Assembly (NCBI GenBank): GCA_019009955.1
Contig: CM032233.1
Coordinates: 95,897,501 to 95,961,500, forward strand
Reading direction: 5' to 3'
DNA length: 64,000 nucleotides
Source of the DNA: Riptortus pedestris
Lineage: Eukaryota > Arthropoda > Insecta > Hemiptera > Alydidae
The position numbers and the translations under genes were made by a program. The notes under the pieces were generated by a model, which saw nothing but the letters and a program-made list of their open reading frames with translations, made no database searches and was not told where the DNA came from. How positions within the stretch are numbered: position 1 is the stretch's first letter; each line of letters starts with the position of its first letter. Positions 23,758 to 35,071 of the stretch are shown here, in pieces.

Positions 23758-25296
23758 CCCATTAGTGCCCGAATTATTTTTTTTTACATTTTTAAATTTT
23801 TTTTTGTTAATTTAGGCTACAGTTGCCTTAAAATGCATGTAAAAAATGTAATAAAAAATAACAGACTTAAAGGCTTCCCGTTAGAGGGTGTACCATATAT
23901 GGTACGCTGGGCACTAATAGAAGCAAAATTGTCAATACTAGAAAAGTTGCAAAAAACAAAAATAAACTTATTAAATACATTATTTATTACTGAATTAATA
24001 TAAAAAAACAACATAAATGCAATATGTACTCATAAAATTATATTAAATTTAAAAACATTAAATTAAATTTTATCAATATTTTATCTATTTAGTATGATAA
24101 AAGATGAAACATTCAATGCAGAGTCCCACGTCACATTTTTTGCACTGGGTGCGTGCTTTTGAAGAACAGTCTTTCCAGCCGTCTTCTGTTGTCAGGAATT
24201 TTTTCAATAAAATGATCAATACGATCATACCGAACAGGATGAGGGAGAGGGGCAGAAGGTCTTCCAATATGTTTTAGTGGTGATGCATATTTTTTCAAAT
24301 AGCATTGGACAATCTCCCGCCTAAAATCCAGCTGAGGAATGTTTTTGTTGCTTTTCCTGTATAGTACCCAGGCATTGTTAATGGATGCATCGATAAGCCA
24401 TGAGAAAAGAGCCCAATACCATTTTCTATTCCGGATCGATATCCTATAGTTACTAATGTTCTGATCCATGAGGTCTGTACCTCCCATATATTTGGTGTAG
24501 GAGCTAAATAGTAAAGGCCTCTGCACCGAAATATATTTTTTTTGAACTTTGAGAAAATCTCTTTACGCTTGAAGCAGGGCTAACGCCATAAATATTTGAT
24601 GTGCAGCATACCACCGAATTGTCTCTCCATTTGCATAATATTGTCCCATCAGTTTTGTCTAAAATATGTTTCTAATATCCTCTCTCTTTTTTCATCAAAA
24701 GTTTCTTATTCTTCATTTCCTTCAAGAATGTCCAGAGCTTCCTTGAGAGTGACATCATGACCCAATAATGCGGCAAGAGCTCTAAAATATCACAAAAAAT
24801 AAAATAGAATAAAAAATCTTATATAGAATGATTAGTTCATAATAATAATGCAAAAATAACAATACGGGCAAACATTCTACATATAATGACAAATTGACCC
24901 CGTTACTGCCCTGCGTACCATTTATGGTACACTTAAATATTCATTGCTATAAATATTTCATAAACAAATAAAATGCAGCTAATTTATAATGAAATTATTA
25001 TTTAAACATTCTAGTAGACTAAACAGTAAGATCTATGCATATGAAAAAATATGAGCCAAAAAAACTTACTCTTTATCAACAGCATCAGAAAGCCCAGACA
25101 TAGTGCAAATTGGTGTGACTCCTGTGAGCTCCTGCAGATAAATGAATGACAAACAAGGGCTGGGAGGGAAGGAGGGGAGCCTATCCTGCCACTACATGCT
25201 CAGACACCTGCCCCAGCAAACACCTAGGGGGTGTAGGGAGTCAGCTAATACTTCCTTTCTCAGCGTACCATTTATGGTCCCCTGGGCACTAATGGG
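23758..25296. mobile_element. piggyBac-like element, internally deleted, TTAA target duplication
   Basis: TTAA at 23754-23757 and 25297-25300 flanks the perfect 13-bp inverted repeats CCCATTAGTGCCC and GGGCACTAATGGG. Palindromes of 16 bp lie at 23890-23905 (GTACCATATATGGTAC), 24915-24930 (GTACCATTTATGGTAC) and, with one mismatch, 25265-25280. The element sits inside the mariner fossil and is therefore younger. Its gene is on the minus strand (separate entry). Confidence 0.92.
24086..25101 (-). pseudogene. piggyBac-like transposase, broken
   Basis: An apparent start exon, MSGLSDAVDK (ATG at 25101-25099), ends at a GAGTAAG donor. A candidate acceptor TTTTAG precedes 24781, where EALAALLGHDVTLKEAL follows. 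Then come a stop, frameshifts and what looks like a large internal deletion that removed the catalytic Asp region. The C-terminal domain resumes with LDKTDGTILCKWRDNSVV and, after a frameshift near 24535, KYMGGTDLMDQNISNYRIS, then WYWALFSWLIDASINNAW. A last frameshift near 24180 leads to the cysteine-rich finger CKKCDVGLCIECF and TAA-type closure near 24086. Order and motifs are those of piggyBac transposases (MGGxDxxDQ block, then CxxC finger). It cannot encode an active enzyme. Confidence 0.85.
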
Positions 25297-25899
25297 TTAA
25301 GTGTTAAAAAGACTGAAGAGAAGGGTCAACTGGGTGAGGCCGGCCATAATTCAAAATTATATATCATATCATGGCAATGGATCCAAGCATCTAACAACCT
25401 ATTGATACCCCAACCTGCTTACAACACCCACTTGGCATCTGTAGATAATTCCCTATTCCCAAAAGTGAACTCCTCCCCCAAAGGACACTGCCATGGGACC
25501 CTGCCCCAAGCAAGTGGTGTCAATGAAGCTTCCATGCTTATCTTTAAGGACCTTTCAGAATTCGTCTACCAAGGGCCCTTTGAATCATGCAAAAGCTGCT
25601 GGGAAAAGTGTATCAGTGCTCAAGAATGTACCTGGACAAGACTTTTGAAGCATTTTTTTTTTTTTGTAGATGGTTTCCAAATAAGTATATTTTTCCAAAA
25701 ATTACTTTTTTTACAAACACTATGGTATTTTTTAAGAAATCTTTGCAACCATAATTAAAACTTATATTTTTTTAAAAAGCAATGTAGTTCTTACTCTGTA
25801 AAAGAGTGTTAGGAAAAAAATGAACTTTACTTTCCTCAGCATCTTTCAAGTCTTCAATATTCTCAATTTATTGAAAGGTCTTTCATTAATTTTGGGGTT

Positions 25900-28050
25900 T
25901 TATTTTCATTAATTCTTACCAAATATGTTTCTGAAGTCAGTTCTTTACGTGACTATCAGCACTCTCTTATTTTCCTTATTCAGAGTCCTTGTTTCACTCA
26001 ATAATTGGGCAAGCACAACTTTATATATTATTAACTTTGATTTCTAAGAGAATTGTTAAAGCGTGTAAGTTTAATTTTATTCATACTATAGTTTAGGAAT
26101 CTCTAAGAAAAACAAATTCAGTGTAAGATAAACTAAAAAATGTTATTACATTTTTATAAAGACCCCCCCCCTTTGAAAAGGAGCCTTGTAATGGCATTGA
26201 AATCAAATTAAGAATTCTTAATTGGTTGGCCATCCCAAATTTTACAAATAAATTTGCAATTTAGCTTATTGACAATTTTCATCACTTTTTTTTCCGGCAT
26301 TTACTAATTAATATCAGTCATTTGTCTCACGAGTTATTATTTTAAGGACTCTAATTATTTCATCATCTCTCAATCAGGTGGCTTGCTCAATATAAGTTTT
26401 ACCAGACTGGCTAATTAGAGTAAATTCTATCCAACATGTCTGTACACTTCTTCTATTACTGTACCCAAACGAATATTGGTTTGGTTAATCTCAGTAGAAG
26501 GTTCCCTTGTTGATCTTGACAGTTGATACAGTTGACTTATAAGCTCTTGATTGCTTGATAAGCTCTTATTAAAGGCATTTATCACCCTTAAGCAACTTAT
26601 AGGCCTCTTTTGCCTGAAAATGTTCCTGTATTACTTTAATTTTCTTAGTTTCAAAGCTTTTTTAATTTTTTGTAAGTCTCTTTGCCCTTCTCCTCTTTTT
26701 TAGAATATGCATTATGAATTTTCCTTTGCAGTATTTTCATTAGCCTCATTTCATTCTTTAATTATCTTCTCACATTCACCAAAGTTTCTTTTCTATTCTT
26801 AATCTCAGTATATCACATCACATTTTTTATTGTATCTCTTAGACTTCCCCACATTTCTTCAACAAATAGAACTTCCTTTTTTTGTTAATGGTTGTTTTGT
26901 ATCTCTTCATTTGACACAGCTTAACAATACAAGTGCTAGCCTCTCTGTAGCTAAGAGATGTTTTTTTCTCCACAGCCTTCTATTCAGTGCCAGCATTGCT
27001 AATACTTAGCTAATTCCAGGATTTGGTTTGAATTAAAGTTTATAGATACATGCATACGAAATATAAGTGGATGATCAATGCTTTCTTGTGTATCACCATA
27101 TGAAGAAACATTGTAGAAATGGTCTTTATTTATTTATGAAAAACAAATTCTACAGTTTGGTACACATTTTTTTTCTTTGATTCTTATGTCAAGTTGTAAA
27201 CTATACACCTCTTCCCTTCCTATCTGAGAATTAGAATTGATCAGTTCTACCTTGGTGTCATTCTTCGATATGTTATTCTACTACTTGGCTAGACTGGCAT
27301 AGAAGAATTGTTTCTCTTTATTCTCTACATCCTTGATAGGGTAATTTATACTGAACAATGATATATTGCAAAATCTTTGTTTTAATGGAATTCTGCAGAT
27401 TCTTTCTGAATAAAGGTGTGTCCTAGTAAACTCATATTAATCTAGAACTGCTATGCCACGTGGATCTTTCTAGAACATCTTTATGCTGTCCAGTATTTAT
27501 TACTATAATTTTCAGATAATGACCCTTCAATTTTTCTTAACAAAACTTCCTGTATATCTTTCTTCTTATCTGATACTATTTGCCTATGCCTTCCTTTCAT
27601 ATTCACTAGCACTATTCTTGAACACATTATGTCATATCATCATTTTAGGTAAGTATAAATGAATTCAATTCCTGAAACTACAACTCGCCTTGACTAGTTG
27701 ATGTTATACAAATGTCATAGTGATACAAACGGAACTTCCATGGTAATAGTAATGTTGACTTACAGTGATTTAGGAATAATTCTTTTGTGTTAAACTGTAG
27801 CGTCAATTGAGAAGGTCCTTTTCTCAATTAGAATGAAAGTATGTAGGAATTATTGTTCAGTTGGTCTAAAATAATAATTATTGACCATTTACTTATCTTC
27901 CATCAATGTACAAAATCCTGACAGCCTTCCTGACCAATTTAATTATGAACCACATTGAAGTGAATGATCTATTAGTTTGTGGGCAAGGTGCAAGGAATCC
28001 CATTGAGTTGTAAGAAAGAATTAATAAATGATCCATTAATCTCCGTAAAA
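25900..28050 (-). pseudogene. Possible heavily decayed LINE (RTE-like?)
   Basis: The minus strand gives coding-like scraps separated by stops, such as SIDHPLIFRMHVSINFN near 27080 (compare the SDHRLVR region of LINE endonucleases) and stretches rich in K, E and R typical of the linker before the reverse transcriptase. No RT core motif was found. This is a weak call based on composition and one motif. Confidence 0.25.
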
Positions 28051-28747
28051 GCTAAATCAGAAAGCTGAAGCTAGTGTCTTTGTTATGTAGATTGATATAA
28101 TCTTTATATAGCTAAGATGTTAACCCATTCAACATAAATGTAATGGTGAAACAATTCATTTACTCTAACAGCCTTTTCCCAAGTAAGTCTGCCTGCAAAT
28201 ATAAAGAGATATATTTCTGGGAGACACTCAGTTAATTTTGTTTTGCTTTAAATTCTCTTTCTATTCTTTTAAAATTGCTGGATACAGGTTTAAACTAAAA
28301 ATAAGAAATACAGTGCTAGGAAGAATTATAATCATTTATTTTTGATGAATAATTTGAAACTAAATGTAGAAAATAAAGCCCATCTTCACGTTTTAGGCAT
28401 TATAAAAAGGTTCTATTGCTGAGCTTGATAAATGTAAAGCAGTGTCACTTAAGAAAGGAATTGTTCCTGATAATAAGTGCTTATTACTGTATGACTTTAG
28501 ATCAATTGAATTTTCAGATTGCCATAGTATACATACATATATGGGTTTTTGCATGTCACAAACAGGTGTTCTTCTATTCAAATATGAATTCTATATTAAC
28601 AGCTGATTATAAAGTGCAGGTTCAAAATGTCCTTAAAAGCGAACTGCTCTCCAGCAATAAAATAAGGGTCCCTCCAGTTGTTATAAATACAACAGAAAAT
28701 TCAGAGTGACAATTAATAAATAATTATATGTTGGTGTTGAATAAGAT

Positions 28748-28800
28748 ATATGGCATAATAACCTAGCGGTTGATTGCCCAAATAAACCCTAATCCTTATC
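28748..28800 (+). repeat. LINE-type 3' tail motif
   Basis: GGCATAATAACC, then TTGCCCAAATAAACCCTAAT, repeats the tail that ends the LINE copy at 43911-45054. No coding sequence of the LINE was recognised just upstream, so this may be a very short 5'-truncated copy. Confidence 0.45.
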
Positions 28801-30092
28801 CAGTTCTTATAGACTCTGTTAGGGTTGTTGAGTGGACTAATATGGCTCTTAAAAATCTATTATTAAAAACTAGGATAATACTTTGGTATTTCCATGTATT
28901 TGACAAAAACTCAGTGATTGAAGGAGTGGCACAATGTAAAAGAGGAGTTTATAAGCTCTCAGACTTGAGAGAACTTCAGTAAAATACACCAGCATATGAG
29001 AGATTATTTCTATTAAGAATAGAATGCTGTTATAAATGCAACTATCTCTCTAACACCATTAAATTTGAATAGTTGTATTTTTTATTACTACATGAAAAAA
29101 CAATTGGGAAGGAACTAGAACTATGGCCAGGCAGAAACATAATTGTGTAGACATGAATATAAGACTAATATAAACTTGGTTGAGCTCTGGTCTGCATGCA
29201 AAAACAGTTAGGACAATGGTTAAAATGCAGGATACAGTTAAATAATTCTAAATTGCAGAAAGCATATTATTCAGATTAAAAACATTGTTTCTGGTCATTA
29301 CGACAAGTATAGGAAGCTACTAAATTTAGGTCATCATAAGTGGATGTTCTTCAAAATCATTCCTAAGGAACTTTCCTTGAAGCACTGTCTGCACAGAATA
29401 GAAGCTTATATCATTGGTGTAGCAATTTCTAACAATAGCAATCGTTATAGTACAAGTAAAGATGAAAAAAAAAATGCATTGCTTTTACATACCGCGAAAA
29501 TGAAAAATATTATAGTGATTCCTATTGTTCCCTAACTAACCTAACTATTCTCTCAACTGTCTAGATAGCTAGGGAGTTTTTCTAACACAATTTGTAATTT
29601 ATTTCAAATTAGATAATCAAAGACTTGTGTTGTCTTAGCCCTCTTGGTCTTTGAATAATCTACAGATCTGAGATGAAGTAAATAATTAAAATGAAATTAT
29701 TGATTTTACCTCACCTAATAATAAGAACATTTGAATCCTACCCTAGAAAAATTAACAAAATACTAGGGCCTTGTAATAGGATTTTAAAACAATGTTACTT
29801 GTATATAATTAATGGTCCCCTGTCCAGACTCATTGCAAAAGCTATTATTTATTTAAATCTACCAAAATATATTAGTAAACAAGCTGAACAAGCTTTTTTA
29901 CATGTCACTATGAGAATAGTGCATAAATTCACCCATCAGTATTATAATAAATAGTTAAAAATAAAAAAATAAATGTTATACTGATTGGAGAAATCCCCCA
30001 ATATAAAAATATTTACCTGTAAAATTTGTAAAAACTACCTAATACTGAAGTGCTAAATGAAAATGAAAGACAATATTTTAATGCTTATAGTT

Positions 30093-30135
30093 TCAGACAC
30101 CTTTAGTATCCATCTTCAGAACTACAATAGTAGTT
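30093..30135 (-). repeat. Possible Penelope-type signature CTGAAGATGG...GAAAC
   Basis: The minus strand reads CTGAAGATGGATAC then TAAAGGTGTCTGAAAC. A CTGAxGATG box, a small stem and GAAAC resemble the degenerate hammerhead-like motif found at Penelope-like element ends. The stem is short, so this is only a pointer. Confidence 0.25.
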
Positions 30136-31020
30136 AATTTTAGCAGACAGTAAACTAACAAATGGAAAAAAATAAATAATTTGCCTGGAAAAAACAAATT
30201 ATTTAAATTAAAGAAAAGAGAACAAATAAAAAAACGAATAAATAAAAAATTAAAATGTAAATACCAACAAGGTTTCATTACAAAATCGATCTAACTCATC
30301 TAAGATAATACTGTGAATGAAGACAAAGATAGAACACAGGTAGATGTGGAAGAACAAAATTACTAGGGAAAACCTACTAATGGTGGTCATTTAATCTGCA
30401 GGATTTTGAATAGTCAGCATCAGTGGGACATCTTTTTTGTTAATCTCTTTTGTAGTTGGTTGCTGTTTGAATTTATGTTGATGTGTAATAGTTCAGAAAG
30501 GAGTCATCTATAATGGTTTGTTTATAAAATACATACATTATAAAATACATTTCTGAGAATTGTAAGACATGTCCAGCTTACCATGTTATAATTACTTCTA
30601 AATTTATTATTTAAGTAATTACTGCAGTGCAATATGTAAAACACTTATTTTACAAACTGAGTATTAGTTTTTTATAAAAGGTTCAGTTTTTCATTATATA
30701 TAGTGAAAACAACTAGGATTGTATTACTTTCCTGAATATATATAGTCTAATTAAAGAGAACCCCTTTAGCATGATGCTTGTTTAATAGTGTCATTGATGT
30801 CATTTGGAATATGCTTGGGAATGATGTAGTGATTAATGGAATACAATGCACATCTCTTTTTACCTGATCCTTAAATCTATTGAGAAACTGTTTGAGATTA
30901 ATGACATATTGTTTTTACTTTTGAAATTTGTGTCGTCATTTGAACTCATTTTTATTAACTATTTATAATCTAATTTGTTGTTTATACTCATTTTGATTAC
31001 ATTTTTTCTCAGTAAATATA

Positions 31021-32079
31021 CTTGGTTGTTCCAAAAGTCTTTGTGCATAAAAACAACTTCTCAGTCCATTATTTTCAACCACTTTGATTCACCTATCTTT
31101 CAGCCAAGAGTTGAATTTGGTATGAGTACTGAATTGATTGGAAAATAATACATTCAGATGATGTAATATATGGGTTTCAAGCTGGGCGGAAAAAAATCCA
31201 AATTTGTTTTAACTCTTGGAATGTTTCCTTAACTAAAGGCTGACATTATGATTCAGCATATCGTTGATGGAACAATGCTATATTCATAAAAACTGAAGCA
31301 AGATATTTTGGTTCTACAAAACTTCATTATGTTCTTGCCAGTTTTTCATTTCAAAGTGATAATAGACCTGCCATTTGAACCTAACTAAACTAAGCTGAAC
31401 TCTGATTGCAGATCAGCTTCATTCCACTAAATATATTGAAAGACTTTTTGTCCAAACTACTTGGTTAAGCCTCTTGACCACAAGGTAGCCAATGTTCATA
31501 CTTTATAGAATTCCTTAAATGTGTCCATATTTTATTGATTTTAATGATCCTTTTCCAAAATTTGTCTTATTTGGCTTGTGAAATAAAATTGTGCAGATGA
31601 CAACGAACTAAGGTCAAATCATGATGATTGGATTTTGATCAAATGTTTTGTATTTCAAATTCATTAAGATGATGGATTTCTAGGGAATCATGATTTACTC
31701 CATCTAACAATTTGTAATCATTGACTGCAGAAGTGCAGTATGATTTAGGTTGATCCTATATGTCCTATACGGAACTACCTGATCCAAAAGGCTGAAGAGT
31801 TTGGATGCATTACACCTTCACCTTCCAGTGCATACGTTTCCTTAACTACCTCCATAGCAATAAACCTGTTTTCCAGTAGTGCCTAAAAGAGTAACTTTTT
31901 TTTCTGACTATGTTATTGATTTTATTAAATCTCAGTGAAAGGCTGAGGTGGTTGAGACAAATTATCGAATGAGGGATTAGTTAAAATAAATATTGTTAAA
32001 ATTATAGTTGAATAAATATTAAATAATAAACCCCAAACCGAAATTAAACTCTTGCCCAAAGACTTTTGCAGCAATCTAG
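31021..32079 (-). mobile_element. mariner-like fossil, about 1.06 kb
   Basis: The left end CTTGGTTGTTCCAAAAGTCT pairs with the right end, whose reverse complement is CTAGATTGCTGCAAAAGTCT. The left end follows TA. The minus strand carries C-terminal mariner transposase-like words: LQFL near 31300, RVKTNLDFFPPSLKP near 31200 and KWLKIMD near 31080, separated by stops. The size fits a mariner with small deletions. It cannot be active. Confidence 0.65.
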
Positions 32080-33934
32080 CATTATTAAAATAATACATAA
32101 CATTTTTAAATCTATGATGCTAATACTAAATATTGAATGTTTTATTGCAGTGATATAAAAAGGAAATAAAGTTAGTGGATGCCAATTTAGGAATGCTCAA
32201 TCTGGAAGAGAAGACTCTTTTGTGATATCACTACTTATGATTTAACAGTTAATTTTTTATTAATTGTAGTTCAGAAAATTGTGATAAACAATGTATGTAA
32301 GAATACATAGTATTTTTAAAATTATATAGTACAACTAAGTTCTATTGTGATAAAAAGTTTAACCTCCTAGAAGTATATAAAATTAATTGCTATGAAATAT
32401 TTAAAATGTTTTTGATAAAGATAGTTTTGAAAAAAAATGATTGTTTTTCTTTTTACCCTGAACACTTTTTAAAAAAAAAAATAATTATTTGATTGTAGTG
32501 TTATTAATTCTTTAGAAGTATTTGAAACATTTATATTAATATTGTCATTAAATAAAATTATATTTTTTCACAAAAGTAGAATTTAAAAACGAAGTTTATT
32601 CAGAAAAAATAAATATTTAATTTGGAAATGAATGGTTTAGTACTTGTCTTTAACATTTTTTAACATAGATATTGCAAAAAAATATAGGGTGGGTGGCTCG
32701 TGATGTATTTTGTGATAACTTCAAAAACATTTCAAATAAGTTTTTTTTTTTTTTTTAATTTACAATCAAATAAGAAGTTTAAAATAATTTTGGAAAGAGA
32801 CTTTCATTTTTTTCATGTGGTTTTATAAATATATCTTTTAACATCTAAATAAGTCAATTTTTATAATTAATTTTTAATGGTATAGAAAATAACAATCTTG
32901 AGATGCATTTAAATTTTATTTTATAGTATTTTTACAATATGAACCATACATGCGGGGTTTAGAAATTTATAAAAGTTTTATTATTGGTAAAACTTAAAAA
33001 AGCTAATGTTTAATATGCTTATTTCCATTCTTAAGTCATTTAATTTCAAAGCAATGTCTCTTTATTTCAATAAAAATTGTATATTTTTCTTTATGGGGGA
33101 AATCATATTATTTTATAAACTTGTGACTCATAAAGTTATTGGATAAGTAGTATTTGACCAACTGACTTCTTATAGTTTCTTTATATTTATTTTCTATAGT
33201 AGTATGTTTTTATTCAGTGACTAAATTACTTTTAGTTGGTTTTTGCACACATTTACTTTTTATATATGAACTTTCTTTGTGTTTAAAAATACAGACCAAA
33301 GTTCCTATTTTGCTTTTTTTCAACTAATTTTGCAAGAAGACTACTTATCATGTCTATGGTAAGTGTAATGTGCACTTATTAATGTGAAAACAGTGGTCCT
33401 GAGGAGGTAGAATTTAGCCCATGATGGAAGGCCCAACAGCTCCCACAAAACTTTATAAGGGTGGACATGTGGTCCTATCATGGAACGCTCTGACATCATT
33501 ATGTATTCTTGACCAAAGCATGCTACTTCTTTCTTTGATTGAACTGATATAAAAATATTTCATAAAAACCAACCCCCAACCCTTTGATAAAAGTATAAAA
33601 ATTTAATTCCGATTTAATTCTTCTATTTAATGTGTAATGTCACCACAACACACAGCAGGGAATACTTTAAGCTCACTTACTTGATGTCCAACAAAGCAGA
33701 GTGGCAGACCCTTAGCCATTTATATACACTTGAGCCACTGATTATTATTTTTTTCAATTCTTTTTCTTAAATTAAAAAAGAATATCTACTCCATCATACT
33801 ATATATGCTTATTATTTTATGAAAAAAAAAATTCACCACATGTTTTTGTATATTCAGTTGTGTAATAGAGGGGGGGGGATTTTTTTTTCTAAACAGCTTA
33901 GTGAAGGCCAGGATCGTTTAAATTTTGCACTCTT

Positions 33935-34195
33935 AAATTTATTTGGGTTTTTTATTTATTTATTTACGCCACTTTCCACTTTATTATTTATCCACTTTAT
34001 GCTACTTTGGCTAATCAGAACGGGTTATCTACAGGGAACCACCCTTTTCTAGCCAAGGTGGGACTAAGGAATTTATTTAATGAGTCTGTCACCAAATAAA
34101 TTTCTACTGCCCAGGGCAGGAATCGAGCCCGCCTCTCTAGGTTTACCATATGAGATTAAGACGAATGCCTTAACTCACACGGCCAAAATGAGCCC
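33935..34195 (-). repeat. tRNA-derived SINE
   Basis: On the minus strand the head reads TGGCCGTGTGAGTTAAGGC (A-box region) and GGCTCGATTCC (B box), followed by a body ending in an AT-rich tail. The body is shared with 16745-16965. The internal pol III promoter boxes look better preserved here. Confidence 0.7.
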
Positions 34196-34393
34196 CTAAA
34201 TTTGGGTTTTGTGCAATAATAATATAATAAATATAAAAATAACTGTCCCTCTTTTACTGGCTTTAAGAAAATACATTAGTGGAGCTGAAATATTGGGGAT
34301 CCCTTAACCAAATTACAATTACAAAAAAAATAATAGAAACCTGTCTAATAATGAGAAAAAAACATATAACAAGAATAAGTAATACTACATTAA

Positions 34394-35071
34394 CCCTTTG
34401 ACTGCTCCAGACGAGATATCTCGTCGGGAGACGAACCCCACCAGCTCCAGAGGAGAAAACTCGTCGCCGCCTGCCCGCTGCCCCCCCCCCCGCACAGGAC
34501 GATATCTCGTCACTGTTTTACCGCTCCCAGCTACAGACGATATAACTTGTATCGTGGTACATCCTAGCGGATCCTCGGAGAGTTAATAAATATTTCTAGC
34601 TGCCGCTAGGCTGCAGGGGTGTCTCTATTGGAGAAATATTTGTTCCGATCCCGTAACTGTGGAATCTTTGGGTTTTCCAAGGAGGGAAACCCAACCCACC
34701 CCTTTTCTACCTGTTATTCTATATTGGTAAATAATTAAAATATATCTTCAAATTAAAAAAAAAAAAGATAAATTATTGAAATATTACTTCAAATAAAAAA
34801 ATTATATATAAAATAATAAAATCATTACAATCATTATTTCCTTCATAAATCACGTAATCTTTCATTACAATTGCATTTTAATTTATTGAAATAATGATAT
34901 AGGTATTACAGAATCATATAAAAAAAATAAAACATTAAGAAATAGACGGAAAAGGGGGTGAGGTATTGAAGGAGGCAGCTGCAGACCCCTTAGCTTGAGA
35001 GGGTGATAGCCGGCTGGCCCTCCCCAGCTACTGGCTGCAACTTTCCACCCGCCTCCTTAGCTGTTAAAGGG
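34394..35071. mobile_element. piggyBac-type MITE, copy 2, TTAA target duplication
   Basis: TTAA at 34390-34393 and 35072-35075 flanks CCCTTTGACTGCT and AGCTGTTAAAGGG. The perfect palindrome GACGAGATATCTCGTC lies at 34410-34425, with decayed copies at about 34450, 34499 and 34537. The interior matches copy 1 at 19400 closely, including TGCAGGGGTGTCTCTATTGG and GATCCCGTAACTGTGGAAT. There is no coding content. Confidence 0.9.

Larger units (their letters stand above)
23014..25720 (+). mobile_element. mariner (irritans-like) element split by a nested piggyBac-like insertion
   Basis: GGGGTTGTAAAAGAAGTATC follows TA at the left end. The right end is GTGTTTGTAAAAAAAGTAAT in reverse complement, again with TA. 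Decayed transposase words run on the plus strand: SISQTTLFKWHKLFKDSRES (23245 on), KICTKLIPKVMNNQKLRP (about 23440), SMKAMLI and YEFLSERL up to 23757. They resume after the insertion with VLKRLKRRVNWVRP (about 25302), LFPKVNSSPKGHCHG (about 25458), FKDLSEFVYQGPFESC and WEKCISA. Many stops and frameshifts make it a fossil. Confidence 0.85.
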
